A stretch of DNA of 64,000 nucleotides from positions 1-64,000 of the forward strand of contig NZ_BJXB01000012.1 of assembly GCF_007990775.1 (NCBI RefSeq), read 5' to 3'. The DNA is from Deinococcus cellulosilyticus NBRC 106333 = KACC 11606. Its GTDB lineage: Bacteria > Deinococcota > Deinococci > Deinococcales > Deinococcaceae. Shown here in pieces: positions 17,660 to 27,605 of the stretch; position 1 is the stretch's first letter, and each line of letters starts with the position of its first letter. Both the position numbers and the translations under genes were made by a program. The notes below the pieces were generated by a model, which saw nothing but the letters and a program-made list of their open reading frames with translations, made no database searches and was not told where the DNA came from.

Positions 17660-18570
17660 GATTTCTTCCTTTCCAAGAGGCCCATGATGCCTCTGGGCAG
17701 GTACAGGATGGTCAGGACCAGCATGATGCCGTAGACCACCAGGTACCCATTGGGGATTCTGAGGCGCAGCAGTTCTTCCAGCGTGGTCAGGATCACCGAT
17801 CCGATCACCGGGCCGAGGGTGGTGTAAAGGCCCCCGAATATGGCAGTGGTCAGGCTGCTCACGCTGACAGACAGGCTGAAGGTCTCACCAGGAATGATGA
17901 AAAAAGTCTTGCTGGCGTACAGCACGCCGGCAAGCCCTGCCAGCACACTGCTGATGAAAAAAGCCGTCAGTTTGTACCTGCTGGCAGAAACCCCGAGCAC
18001 ACGCGCCACCTGCTCCCCCTGCCGGATGGCCGTGAACGCATAATGCATCTTGCTGTTTCTGACCCAGATGCTCACCAGCAAAGTCACTGCCAGCAGCACC
18101 ACCGCAGCGTAATACTGGGCGTTGGCCTGACCATTGAACAGGGCAGGAACCAGCATCCCGGTGGACCCCCCCGCAAAAGCATCTGGCAGGTTCTGGATGA
18201 CGGTCTTGATCACCTCGGCAAAGGCCAGGGTCGCAATGGCAAAATACATGCCCTGCAGGCGCAAAGTCACTGCACCCAGAATCAGGCTGAGCAGGCCAGC
18301 AATCAGGCCCGACAGCAGAATGGCAAGCCACCAGGGTGTGGCGTGGGCCATCAGGATGGTGTAGCTGTACGCCCCGATGCCATAAAACGCCGCGTGGGCC
18401 AGAGAAAGCTGACCGGTGCGGGCCAGAATGTCCCAGCTCAGGGACAGGACTGCAGTGATCACCGTGAAGTTGGCAATCTGCAGGATGAAAGCGGCCCTGT
18501 CTCCCAGGGGCAAGAAAGGAAACACCACCGCAAGCACAGCCAGCACGACGGAAAGGACCTTGCGAATCAC
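17656..18570 (-). CDS. livM: Branched-chain amino-acid-type ABC permease LivM
   Basis: Membrane channel subunit, 304 residues, about 8-9 hydrophobic helices. Family blocks: LSLAHAAFYGIGAYSYTILM and the ATPase-coupling loop MHYAFTAIRQGEQVARVLGVSASRYKLTAF. Overlaps both neighbours by 4 bp, which indicates translational coupling. Confidence 0.93.
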   Translation of the reverse strand: MIRKVLSVVLAVLAVVFPFLPLGDRAAFILQIANFTVITAVLSLSWDILARTGQLSLAHAAFYGIGAYSYTILMAHATPWWLAILLSGLIAGLLSLILGAVTLRLQGMYFAIATLAFAEVIKTVIQNLPDAFAGGSTGMLVPALFNGQANAQYYAAVVLLAVTLLVSIWVRNSKMHYAFTAIRQGEQVARVLGVSASRYKLTAFFISSVLAGLAGVLYASKTFFIIPGETFSLSVSVSSLTTAIFGGLYTTLGPVIGSVILTTLEELLRLRIPNGYLVVYGIMLVLTILYLPRGIMGLLERKKS

Positions 18571-19427
18571 TTCGCACCCCTGTAAGCCCGGAACACCAGG
18601 GTGCCGAAGATCAGCAGGAAGAACACCGCTTCACTGAGGCGGCCCCCGTTGGGCACGTAAGTCTGCACGTAAGCTTCAGAGAGGGCCAGCAGCAGGCTCG
18701 CCCACAACACGCCTGTCATGTTACCCAGTCCGGCCATCACAATGATCGCAAAGGCCTTGAGGGTGTACACCAGACCCACCGTGGGGCTTGCAAACAGCAG
18801 CACACTCACCAGCACCCCTGCCACCCCTGCCAGGGCAGAGGCAATTCCAAAAGCAATCAGGTAGATCCGGTGCACATCCAGCCCAATGATCTGCGCCCCC
18901 AGACGGTTCTGTGCCACAGCCCGCATGCTGCGACCCAGACCAGAACGGTAAAGCATCAGATACAGGCCAATCAGCAGCACCAGGGCCAGCCCAAAGGCCA
19001 TCAGTTTGGTGAGACCCACCGACAGGCCCAGCACTGCCACAGCCTCCCCCTGATAGGGGGTGTTGACCAGACGGGTGTTCCCCCCAAAAATCAACAGGGC
19101 AAGGTTCTGCAAAATGATGCTGATCCCAAATGTCAGCAGCATCTGGTTCAGTTCAGGGGCCAGCAGCACATGCTTGATCGTGGTCCGGTAGGTGAGGGCC
19201 CCACCCGCAAACATGGCAATGGCCGCCACAACAGCAGACAGCAAAGGGTCCATCCCCAGCCAGGTGAAAAGCCCCCAGGACAGGAATGCACCCACCATCA
19301 GGAATTCCCCGTGGGCAAAGTTCACAATGTGAATCACCCCCACAGAGAGCGCAAGTCCAGAAGCGACCAGCGCATAGATTCCGCTCTGCAGCAGACCTGC
19401 AAGGAAGGTTTCAAAAAAGAGGTTCAA
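18567..19427 (-). CDS. livH: Branched-chain amino-acid-type ABC permease LivH
   Basis: Second channel subunit, 286 residues. The family motifs LSVGVIHIVNFAHGEFLMVGAFL and MRAVAQNRLGAQIIGLDVHRIYLIAFGIASALAG are clear. I place the start at TTG 19427 because GGAGAA lies 6 nt upstream and homologues start near NLFFETF. A reading from 19526 would translate the upstream GAGCCGA repeats and is rejected. Confidence 0.9.
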   Translation of the reverse strand: MNLFFETFLAGLLQSGIYALVASGLALSVGVIHIVNFAHGEFLMVGAFLSWGLFTWLGMDPLLSAVVAAIAMFAGGALTYRTTIKHVLLAPELNQMLLTFGISIILQNLALLIFGGNTRLVNTPYQGEAVAVLGLSVGLTKLMAFGLALVLLIGLYLMLYRSGLGRSMRAVAQNRLGAQIIGLDVHRIYLIAFGIASALAGVAGVLVSVLLFASPTVGLVYTLKAFAIIVMAGLGNMTGVLWASLLLALSEAYVQTYVPNGGRLSEAVFFLLIFGTLVFRAYRGAK

Positions 19428-19472
19428 GGTGGGTTCTCCGTGTGGGAATGAAATGGTTTCGAAGGGTTGGCC

Positions 19473-19620
19473 AGGCCGAGAGCCGAGAGCCGGCGGCCCA
19501 GTGCGACCCAGCCGCCTGGGGAGCACGTATTCAGGGCCAAGACAGAGCCGAGAGCCGAGAGCCGAGAGCCGAGAGCCGAGAGCCGAGAGCCGAGAGCCGA
19601 GAGCCGAGAGCCGAGAGCAT
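19473..19620. repeat. GAGCCGA heptanucleotide tandem array
   Basis: A nearly perfect run of about ten 7-nt units (AGCCGAG) at 19545-19618, plus a shorter related run at 19473-19492. It sits in the 337-bp gap between livH and the binding-protein gene. Such a perfect tract is prone to slippage and copy-number change. Confidence 0.9.
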
Positions 19621-19698
19621 AGTGATTCAGTGACACTGGACTGTCAACCCATCAAACAGCCTTGCAAGCCGTTCTTCCTGGCCTTCCATCCCTTGCTT

Positions 19699-19715
19699 TT
19701 CAGCTCAAAGCTGAA
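19699..19715. other. Hairpin in the livH-binding protein gap
   Basis: TTCAGCT-CAA-AGCTGAA, a 7-bp stem between the two heptamer arrays. There is no T-run on either side. It could stabilise or process the operon mRNA. Confidence 0.4.
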
Positions 19716-19733
19716 GCATTGGCTTTTCTGTTT

Positions 19734-19764
19734 GCCCTCGGCCCTCGGCTCTGGGCCCTCGGCC
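19734..19764. repeat. CCCTCGG heptanucleotide array, inverted partner
   Basis: About four 7-nt units (CCCTCGG, CTCTGGG) that are roughly complementary to the GAGCCGA run upstream. The array abuts the stop codon of the binding-protein gene at 19765. Confidence 0.75.
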
Positions 19765-20928
<1,164 letters not shown>

Positions 20929-20952
20929 GGGGACTCCTGTGGATTTTGAAGC

Positions 20953-21996
20953 TCAGGATTGAGCTGGAGAGGTTTCGAGCTGGGTGCTTTTCAGGTGGGC
21001 CACGAATTCAGCCATGAATTCATCGGGCTTTTCGATGTAGGGGGTGTGCCCCACATCCTGAAAGACCACCTCTTTGAAAGGGCCATATGCTTCAAGCACA
21101 TGGCGGGTCTGGGAAACCATGGGTTGTGGAGGATACGCGTCCTGTCCAGGGTATCCGGGCACTGCACCCAGAAGTCCAAGCGTGCCGAGTTCAAAGAGGC
21201 TCTGGTCTGAGACTATCTGGTCGCTGTCCCCCCGAATCCACAACACTGGAGGCTTGTGGGTCTGGGCCAGCAGGCGCTGAACGGTGTCACCCACGTACTT
21301 TGCAGAGATCGCATTGATGGGACCGTGGATGCCAGGGGCCATTCCAGGCCAGTTTTCTGAGGCCACGAAATCACCGGGGTAACGGTCAGGCCCGGTTTTC
21401 TCCCTGAGCAGACCTTCGAGCAGTGCATCTTCCCTGGCCGCCCGGAAAGGAGGCTTCCAGTAAAAGCGGTTCATGATGTCCCTGGGAGAACCCCCCTCAT
21501 CACTGGTGTCCTGGCGGGCAATGCGGGCCGGGAAGTCGGGGTTCACGGTGCCACCACCCGAACCTGCAAAGTCTGGAGTGGTGGGGTTGCCCTCTGCATC
21601 TCTGGTCCCACCAAAGCCAAAGGGAGATCCCGGTGCAGCCAGGGTCACACTGAGAATGCGGGGGGCATCTGCGGCAAGCAGGCCCCAGATCACAGCACCC
21701 CCCAGGCTGTGTCCCACCACGTGGTAGCGGTCCACATTCAGTTCTTTCAGCAAGGCCAGCAGGTCATCCACCCAGTCCATCACACCCCGGGTGGCATCAA
21801 TCAGCACATCCTCGGTCTGCCCGTACCCCCGCAGGTCTGGAGCGATGGCCCGGTACCCCTCAGGCAGAGCCAGCATCACCTCTTCCCAGTACACAGAATC
21901 ACTGGCGTTCCCGTGGATGAACAGCACCGCTGTTCCCTCTCCATGTTGTCTGACCCACTGCCGGAGTCTTGAAGTCTGAACCGCGAATTCTTGCAT
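20953..21996 (-). CDS. Alpha/beta-fold hydrolase
   Basis: Hydrolase of 347 residues. HGN oxyanion motif at about 28-30, nucleophile elbow GHSLGG with Ser97, and the C-terminal catalytic His in DVGHTPYIEKPDEF. An acidic residue near GDSDQIV may complete the triad. A long cap domain lies at about 110-250. No signal peptide is seen. First gene of the ABC operon, so it may act on the imported compound. Start ATG 21996 follows AAAGGAG. Confidence 0.87.
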   Translation of the reverse strand: MQEFAVQTSRLRQWVRQHGEGTAVLFIHGNASDSVYWEEVMLALPEGYRAIAPDLRGYGQTEDVLIDATRGVMDWVDDLLALLKELNVDRYHVVGHSLGGAVIWGLLAADAPRILSVTLAAPGSPFGFGGTRDAEGNPTTPDFAGSGGGTVNPDFPARIARQDTSDEGGSPRDIMNRFYWKPPFRAAREDALLEGLLREKTGPDRYPGDFVASENWPGMAPGIHGPINAISAKYVGDTVQRLLAQTHKPPVLWIRGDSDQIVSDQSLFELGTLGLLGAVPGYPGQDAYPPQPMVSQTRHVLEAYGPFKEVVFQDVGHTPYIEKPDEFMAEFVAHLKSTQLETSPAQS

Positions 21997-22038
21997 ACGG
22001 CTCCTTTCCAGTTTGTTGGTGACTCTACCTTATCGGGT

Positions 22039-22059
22039 GGGCGTCACAGTGGTGTTACA
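22039..22059 (-). promoter_or_regulatory. Shared motif in divergent promoters, left copy
   Basis: About 21 bp (GGGCGTCACAGTGGTGTTACA) found again in inverted orientation at 22256-22276, matching at 18 of 21 positions. Read towards the hydrolase gene it is TGTAACACCACTGTGACG. It lies in the promoter zone of the gene at 20953-21996. Confidence 0.5.
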
Positions 22060-22066
22060 GGAAGGG

Positions 22067-22253
22067 GCAGAAGGTCAAAGGCAGAAGGCAGAAGGCTAAA
22101 CTCTGCACAAGGGGTTGCTGACACAGATCAGAAAAATCCGCTCTCAACCAGTTCAAACCCTGGCATGTCATTTTCTTCATCAGAAACACCAACAGCCAGG
22201 GCAACAGCTTTCTGATGCAGTTGGCCCTCTGCCCTCTGCCTTCTGCCTTCTGC
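22067..22253. repeat. Inverted pair of GCAGAAG heptanucleotide arrays
   Basis: Left array 22067-22101 (GCAGAAG units) and right array 22220-22253 (CTTCTGC/CCTCTGC units) are inverted relative to each other with about 120 bp between them. They occupy the gap between divergent genes; no coding frame is supported in the interval. Confidence 0.75.
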
Positions 22254-22255
22254 GG

Positions 22256-22276
22256 TGTAACAGCACCGTGATGCCC
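22256..22276 (+). promoter_or_regulatory. Shared motif in divergent promoters, right copy
   Basis: TGTAACAGCACCGTGATGCCC, the inverted partner of 22039-22059. It is followed by a TAnnnT -10 (TAAGCT, 22283-22288) ending 6 nt before ATG 22295. A common regulator binding both promoters is a plausible reading. Confidence 0.5.
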
Positions 22277-22294
22277 CCCTTCTAAGCTGAACCC

Positions 22295-23272
22295 ATGCAA
22301 ACAGGACAGGGCGTCCTCAGGGTGGTGCACACCTTTGAGGCAGGCAGCACATTACCTCTTTCGCTGGGGTATGAGACCTACGGCGAACTCCGGCCAGAGC
22401 GCGACAACGCCATCCTGGTGTGCCATTATTACACCGGAACCATGCATGCAGCAGGAGCCTATCCGGAAGATGGCCTGACCGGGTGGTGGGACCCCCTGAT
22501 TGGAGACGGAAAGTCCATCGACACCCGGAAATTCTTTGTGGTGTGCATGAACGCTCCTGCGAATGTGCAGGTGAAAGATCCACGAATCATTGCATCGGGT
22601 CCAGAAACGGAACCAGATTTCCCCACGGTGGACCTCAAAGACATCACCCGCCTGCAGTTCCAGTTGATGCAGAAACTGGGCATTTCCAGGTGGCATGCTG
22701 TGCTGGGTCCCAGTTACGGGGCCATGCAGACGTTGATGTGGGGAGCACTGTATCCGCAGCATCTTCAGAGGCTCGGGGTGATTGCAGGGTCCCCTCAGGC
22801 TGGGATTGCCCTCAGGCACTTTTTCACCCCTGTTCTGAAGCATCTGGCTCGCACCGAAGAGGGCTTGCATGAGGCCCTCAGGCTGATCACCTTCTGTGGT
22901 CTGGGGTCAGATGGGATGGAAGTGCAGTTTGATCAGGTGGATGTGGACGCCTACATCTCGGGGCGCAAGCACTTTGCCAGCCTGAAACACATCCTTTCGG
23001 TGGGAGAAACCGTGAGCAGGTACGACATCTTCAAACACTGCCCATTGGACCGGATCACCCGAAACTGGCTGGAGCAGGGCATCAGGGTGCTCAGTGTCAA
23101 CATCCTGGGAGACCAGTTCTTTCCCAGCCGTCCCATGAAGGTGTTCGCAGGTCACATGCAGGAGGCAGGGGTGAACCACCAGCACCTGGAAATCGAATGC
23201 CAGCTCGGGCACCTGGGCTGTGTGTATGAGACAGAGAAATTTGAGAGGGCCATCAGGGAACTGCTGGACTAA
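22295..23272 (+). CDS. MetX-like alpha/beta-fold acyltransferase or hydrolase
   Basis: Homoserine O-acetyltransferase-family protein, 325 residues. MetX-like features are LGYETYGEL near the N-terminus, a nucleophile elbow GPSYGAMQ (Ser140; MetX usually has GGSMGGMQ), LGDQFFP with the acid, and a C-terminal catalytic His in GHLGCVYE. The elbow differs from true MetX and no methionine gene is nearby, so the acyl acceptor may be different. There is no Shine-Dalgarno site; TAAGCT ends 6 nt before the ATG, so the transcript is probably leaderless. Confidence 0.82.
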   Translation: MQTGQGVLRVVHTFEAGSTLPLSLGYETYGELRPERDNAILVCHYYTGTMHAAGAYPEDGLTGWWDPLIGDGKSIDTRKFFVVCMNAPANVQVKDPRIIASGPETEPDFPTVDLKDITRLQFQLMQKLGISRWHAVLGPSYGAMQTLMWGALYPQHLQRLGVIAGSPQAGIALRHFFTPVLKHLARTEEGLHEALRLITFCGLGSDGMEVQFDQVDVDAYISGRKHFASLKHILSVGETVSRYDIFKHCPLDRITRNWLEQGIRVLSVNILGDQFFPSRPMKVFAGHMQEAGVNHQHLEIECQLGHLGCVYETEKFERAIRELLD

Positions 23273-23416
23273 CAGTTCAATGGTCCCAGCATCAGGGTCA
23301 CAATCATCCTGCTGAGCAGGACAGGAACCAGAACCCAGCCATTTTGCTGTCGCGTTCGTTACTGGTTTTTGCCACACTCTGGTGATGCAACAAAATATCA
23401 TCCTACAGGACATGTT

Positions 23417-24676
23417 TTGACCTTAAAACCTCCATCGTTTGCTGTGGCCCTGAAAAGAGGCCTGGGAAGGGCCCTGGTTCATCTGGAGCACCATCAGGAT
23501 GAATCCACACGCAAGGTTGTCTGGGATGCCTTGCTCCATTGCCAGAGACATGACCCACAGGTTGAAGGGCTGGGCATCTGGTACCTCCTGGAAGCTGCCC
23601 GGCGCACTGGAATCTTGCAGGAACTGGCCCCCAGACTCATTCAACTTCTTGACGAAGAAGACAGCTGGGACACGATTCAGCATGTCCTCTTGCTGGGGGC
23701 ACTGGGTGGAGCAGGCGACCCACTGGCAGTGAAGCGCCTCAGAGAACACTTTGTGGTGTGTCTACAGGGCCAGGGCCAGTTGCTGAACTGGTTGATCCAG
23801 GCTCTGGTTGAAGCCCAGGGAGAAGAAGGACTGCGCTTTGCCCTGTCAAAGCTGGGCTGGGCCCATCAGCAAGGCCTGAAAGCTGCTCAAAATGCCTTTT
23901 CCCTGAATGAGGCAGCATTCCTTATGGACTGTGATATGCAACCTGTCATTGAAGCCTGGGCCAGAGAAGACCCCCTCATACAACAATTTCTGAATGATTG
24001 CTTGCTGGCAAAAACAGTGCACAAACCTATCGGGGCGCTGGATACCAGTTATGAAAACATCAGCAAGCGGCTTGAGGACACACGGGCAGGTCTGATGCAG
24101 CTTGCCCGTCATGCCACAGAGCAGACCCTCCGGCGTCTGGCAGAGGATCTTCTTCAGGAAACCGACGCAAGACGTCTTGAGAGGTATTTGCTCCTCTTCC
24201 AGAGGCAGCCTTTTCCAATGGGACCTCTGCCTCTGCTGCCCCTGGCCAGACATGATGATCCAGAGGTGAGATACAGGGCTCAGAGAGGATTGAAGCATTT
24301 TCAAAGCTCTGAGGTCAGAAAGCTGGCCCTGGAGCTTCTGCAGGACCCTCAGAATGCTTCAGTGGGCATGGAGCTTCTGACTCTGAACTTCCAGTCCGGT
24401 GATGAACGGATGTTTCGAGATGTTCTGAACCAGCTGGTTTTGCAAGAGGATGAAGATCATCTGTGGTCCTTTCTTTTTGAACTGAGACAGGTGGCCCATC
24501 AACACCCCACCCCTGCTTTGCTCGACCTGATGGCTCAGGGTTTTGAGCATCTGCCCTGCTCCCACTGTCGCCACCAGATGGTCTTGTTGTTGAAGGCACA
24601 TCAGAAGTTGCCTCAATGGCTGGAGGAGGAGGCCAGACTGGACCTGAATGAGGATTTGAGAGAAGAATTCCTGTGA
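23417..24676 (+). CDS. Helical repeat protein of unknown function (HEAT-like)
   Basis: I do not recognise a specific family. The product (about 419 residues) is almost wholly helical with HEAT-like units: DEESTRKVVWDALL-type helices, RLIQLLDEEDSWDTIQHVLLLGALGGAGDPLAVKRLREHF, LPLLPLARHDDPEVRYRAQRGLKHF, VRKLALELLQDPQNASVGMELL. A late CSHCRHQ could bind metal. Start TTG 23417 follows ACAGGA by 6 nt; TTG 23369 is a longer alternative. It is convergent with the GH9 gene. A protein-binding scaffold is the most that can be inferred. Confidence 0.65.
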   Translation: MTLKPPSFAVALKRGLGRALVHLEHHQDESTRKVVWDALLHCQRHDPQVEGLGIWYLLEAARRTGILQELAPRLIQLLDEEDSWDTIQHVLLLGALGGAGDPLAVKRLREHFVVCLQGQGQLLNWLIQALVEAQGEEGLRFALSKLGWAHQQGLKAAQNAFSLNEAAFLMDCDMQPVIEAWAREDPLIQQFLNDCLLAKTVHKPIGALDTSYENISKRLEDTRAGLMQLARHATEQTLRRLAEDLLQETDARRLERYLLLFQRQPFPMGPLPLLPLARHDDPEVRYRAQRGLKHFQSSEVRKLALELLQDPQNASVGMELLTLNFQSGDERMFRDVLNQLVLQEDEDHLWSFLFELRQVAHQHPTPALLDLMAQGFEHLPCSHCRHQMVLLLKAHQKLPQWLEEEARLDLNEDLREEFL

Positions 24677-24698
24677 TCCGAATGCAGCAAGGGAGACT

Positions 24699-26366
24699 TC
24701 ACCCGTTCATGCAGATCGCCAGAAAAAACCATGATGCGTGGGGAATCCATTGTTCTCCCCACCGCCAGGAGTGCTCTGGCCCGATGTCTGGTGCCTGCAG
24801 GAAGTCAATGTCGTCCTCATCGTGCAGGCCGGAGGTGATGCCGTTGCAGATGCCTCCCGGTGCATTGTCCATGCCAGGTTCGTAGTGGGGGTTGTTGTGC
24901 CCGAATCCTTGCAGCATGCAGGTATCAAAAGGGTTGAAGCCCAGAATCCAGTCCAGAGGGGCCTGGGCAAGTTTTTGCAAACCTTCCAGATCTGGCATGT
25001 ATTCTGATGCCCATTGTGCTGCGACAGAAAGGGAGGCCAGTCTGGCGTTTTCACCCTGCCACCAGTATCCCGAGTCGTTCTGGTGGGGAATGAAGAACTG
25101 GGTCCGGTCCTGACCGGGCATGAGAATGTACTGTCTGGGATAACAAAAAGGGTTGTTCACTGCTGTGTCCAATTTCAACTGGTGGACCAGGGAGGCTCGT
25201 ACAGTTTGTAGTGTTTTGTGTTTTGCGTCTGGGTCAGGAAAAACCGTGATGTACCTGAGCAGGGCAACCACTGGAAGACCCGCTTCTGCAGCGTGCCAGA
25301 AGGACCTTTCTCCATTTTCGTCTGCACGCCACCAGCCTGCACCTGTCATGCGATTTCTGAGGTTTTGAGCCCGCCTGTGGGCTGCTCCTGCAAAGACTTC
25401 CTGATGGGTGGCAGCATAAAGCTCTGTTGCGGCCAGCAGAGCACAATAGTCATCAATGATGTTTTCAGTGCCGTCTGGAAGATATTCATGGTTGCGCACT
25501 TCAAGATGCTCGAAGCCTTTGATGGCTTTTGCGAGGTAATTGTCTGGCGTGAAGGCACCTTGCTGCCTCAAGGTGGATGCCCGTGCCAGTGCAGCAATGG
25601 CCATCCCTCCCCCCTGCCTGTACGCCGCCTGAAATTGGTCGCTCTTGATGCCCTGCTGGGTGCTGTAGGCACAGACGGTGCGTTCTTCAGGATCTTTGGA
25701 CCAGCGGTCAAAGACCGTCTGGTAGAAACATCCTTCGGGGGACTGCATGCGCACCAGAAAGTCCGCCCCGTGCAGAATTTCATCGGTCAGGCGTTCCCGA
25801 AACACCTGGGACTGGGTGTCTCCGAGCCTGTGATGGGCTTCCAGGAAATTCCAGACCACCATCGGGGTCTGCTGTGGATTCAGGAAGTTGGCATAACTCA
25901 GGTGGGAGAGGTATTTGCTGACATCTCCCGAGGCGTCGTACCATCCACCTGATGCGTCCATGGTCTGGTCGGTGCCATGAATGGGGATGTTCAGGTCCCG
26001 TTTTTCCTGTATGCCCGAGTTGCGCTGGGATTTGAAGTAATGCAGGATGTCCGAGCGCATGCGGTCCCGGTAAATCTCTGCTGAAATCTGAAATTCATGG
26101 CTGATCAGCAGGCCAGTTTCCAGAGGCACCAGAATCCAGTAATGGCCTGGGCTGGACAGGGTTGAAAAGTCACCTCTCAGGTAATGCCTGTTCTGCCATC
26201 CTGTCACCATTCCTGCATCCTGCAAAACACCCTGATGCACCACTTTGTGCTGTCGGTCCACAATCTGGAAGGTTTGCGGAGGATGGTTCCACGGGTCCGG
26301 GGACTGGACCAGGAAGACTTTTTCACCGACAGGCACGTGACCGACGTGGTTGATCAGGATGTTCAT
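24699..26366 (-). CDS. Glycoside hydrolase family 9 enzyme
   Basis: Cytoplasmic glycosidase of 555 residues; no signal peptide is seen. An N-terminal Ig-like domain (CelD_N type, about 1-85: INHVGHVPVGEKVFLV...) precedes an (alpha/alpha)6 barrel with the GH9 aspartate motif GGWYDASGDVSKY at about 142 and a C-terminal WRWGEQWIPH containing the likely acid Glu. Intracellular GH9 enzymes include exo-beta-glucosaminidases and cellobiosidases. The neighbouring kinase, sugar importer and GH20 hexosaminidase favour chito-oligosaccharide breakdown, which is inference. Start ATG 26366 has a TACACT box 6 nt upstream, implying a leaderless mRNA. Confidence 0.87.
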   Translation of the reverse strand: MNILINHVGHVPVGEKVFLVQSPDPWNHPPQTFQIVDRQHKVVHQGVLQDAGMVTGWQNRHYLRGDFSTLSSPGHYWILVPLETGLLISHEFQISAEIYRDRMRSDILHYFKSQRNSGIQEKRDLNIPIHGTDQTMDASGGWYDASGDVSKYLSHLSYANFLNPQQTPMVVWNFLEAHHRLGDTQSQVFRERLTDEILHGADFLVRMQSPEGCFYQTVFDRWSKDPEERTVCAYSTQQGIKSDQFQAAYRQGGGMAIAALARASTLRQQGAFTPDNYLAKAIKGFEHLEVRNHEYLPDGTENIIDDYCALLAATELYAATHQEVFAGAAHRRAQNLRNRMTGAGWWRADENGERSFWHAAEAGLPVVALLRYITVFPDPDAKHKTLQTVRASLVHQLKLDTAVNNPFCYPRQYILMPGQDRTQFFIPHQNDSGYWWQGENARLASLSVAAQWASEYMPDLEGLQKLAQAPLDWILGFNPFDTCMLQGFGHNNPHYEPGMDNAPGGICNGITSGLHDEDDIDFLQAPDIGPEHSWRWGEQWIPHASWFFLAICMNG

Positions 26367-26372
26367 GGTTTC

Positions 26373-26378
26373 AGTGTA
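26373..26378 (-). promoter_or_regulatory. -10 box of the leaderless GH9 transcript
   Basis: Minus-strand TACACT followed by 6 nt (GAAACC) and then ATG. There is no ribosome site. The palindrome at 26398-26418 would overlap the -35 region. Confidence 0.55.
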
Positions 26379-26397
26379 ACACAATCGGTCTTGAATT

Positions 26398-26418
26398 CAT
26401 TAATAAAGTTTGTTAATG
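26398..26418. promoter_or_regulatory. Candidate ROK/NagC-type operator
   Basis: 21-bp AT-rich palindrome CATTAATAAA-G-TTTGTTAATG with arms matching at 9 of 10 positions. It lies between the divergent GH9 and kinase genes. ROK regulators such as NagC and Mlc bind AT-rich palindromes, and a ROK gene closes this locus at 32587. Confidence 0.6.
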
Positions 26419-26465
26419 TAAGAACACAGCACAACATCTCCTCTCTCCTCAAAGGCGGTAAGCAA

Positions 26466-27383
26466 ATGGGCACCCTCCATGTGGTGGGCAATGTCAACAT
26501 TGATGTGATTCTCGGGCCACAAACCCCCTGGCCTGAACCCGGAACGGAAGTGCAGGTGCCTCACCGTGACCTGCGGGCAGGAGGCTCCACAGGAAACACT
26601 GCCCTAGCACTGCAGGCCCTCGGGGCAACCATCAACATGGTCTGCAATTGCGGCACTGACCCTCCGGGGCAGTGGCTCAGGGAAGAGTTCGGTTCTCTGT
26701 CTCGAACCTGGGCCAGCAGCACTGCACCCACCGCCCTGACCCTGGGCATCACCCACCCGAATGGTGAACGCACCTTCTTCTCCCACCTCGGGCATCTGGC
26801 TGAATTTTCCCTTGCACACGCCCTGTCCGGGCTTCAACACCTTGTCCCTGGCGAATGGGTGCTGTTGAGCGGAGTGTACCAGACCCCGGAACTCCAGCAG
26901 GATTACCTTCAGCTGCTGCACTGGCTGAAAAACCGGAAGGCCAGAATCGCCATCGATCCAGGCTGGCCCCCGCAAGGCTTCACCCCGGAACTCAGAACAC
27001 AGGCCCTGGCATGGTTTTCTCTCTGTGATGACGTGCTGGTGAATGAAATCGAAGCCATATCCCTCACCGAAGCCCCTGATGTGCAAACTGCCCTCCTGAC
27101 CCTTGCAGAGCAGCTGCCAGACACCACTGTGATTGTGAAATGCGGTCCGCATGGGGTCAGGGCCAGATCCAGACATCTGGAACACCACGTTTCGGCTCCA
27201 CAGGTGCAGGTCATCGACACCGTTGGGGCCGGAGACACTTTCAATGCCGCCTACCTGCTGGCAAAGTCCCAGGGGAAAACCCTGCTGTCCTGCCTGGAAC
27301 AGGGCGTGCATTGTGCCAGTGCCGCCATTTCCACCTTCCCACGCATGTATCAGGCCAGAGACCAGACACAGACGGTGTTGTAG
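26466..27383 (+). CDS. PfkB-family sugar kinase
   Basis: ATP-dependent carbohydrate kinase of 305 residues. N-terminal GNVNIDVI and AGGSTGNTALALQALGA bind the sugar; the C-terminal DTVGAGDTFNAAYLLA (about 250-265) holds the anion hole and the catalytic Asp. I start at ATG 26466, after AAAGGCGG, because the family begins there; a reading from 26184 would run through the GH9 promoter. Position at the head of an amino-sugar uptake and hydrolysis operon suggests it phosphorylates the released monosaccharide, possibly GlcNAc or glucosamine. Confidence 0.88.
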   Translation: MGTLHVVGNVNIDVILGPQTPWPEPGTEVQVPHRDLRAGGSTGNTALALQALGATINMVCNCGTDPPGQWLREEFGSLSRTWASSTAPTALTLGITHPNGERTFFSHLGHLAEFSLAHALSGLQHLVPGEWVLLSGVYQTPELQQDYLQLLHWLKNRKARIAIDPGWPPQGFTPELRTQALAWFSLCDDVLVNEIEAISLTEAPDVQTALLTLAEQLPDTTVIVKCGPHGVRARSRHLEHHVSAPQVQVIDTVGAGDTFNAAYLLAKSQGKTLLSCLEQGVHCASAAISTFPRMYQARDQTQTVL

Positions 27384-27480
27384 GTCGGTTTTCTGTCCAT
27401 CAGGGCGAGCCAACAGCCCACCCCTACAGGTATCGTCTCAAAGGTCTTTCGATGCTTCAGGTGACCCTCCACCCTCACAG

Positions 27481-27510
27481 CTGCCCTCGGCCCTCTGCCC
27501 CCGGCTTCTC
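27481..27510. repeat. CCCTCGG-type heptanucleotide repeat
   Basis: About four degenerate 7-nt units (TGCCCTC, GGCCCTC, TGCCCCC, GGCTTCT) in the 222-bp gap before the binding-protein gene. No inverted partner is visible here. Confidence 0.6.
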
Positions 27511-27605
27511 AAACCCCACCCAAAAGCGGCCTTTCTTTCCCTCTTCCTGCCGCAAACCCAGACCCCATCCGTCCCAAAGACCCTTTTGTCGCAGGAGGAA
27601 CACCC

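Noticed and set aside
19428..19526. Longer LivH N-terminus starting at 19526
   Set aside because: It would translate heptanucleotide repeats; TTG 19427 with GGAGAA matches where LivH homologues begin.
19473..19620. Possible CRISPR array
   Set aside because: The 7-nt units are contiguous without spacers and no cas gene is near; this is a short tandem repeat.
22039..22276. Small transposon or MITE with terminal inverted repeats
   Set aside because: Ends lack a clear target duplication and lie at promoter positions of two divergent genes; shared regulatory sites explain them better, although a mobile origin is not excluded.
26184..26465. Extended kinase N-terminus
   Set aside because: The stretch overlaps the GH9 gene and its promoter, and the PfkB fold begins at 26466.
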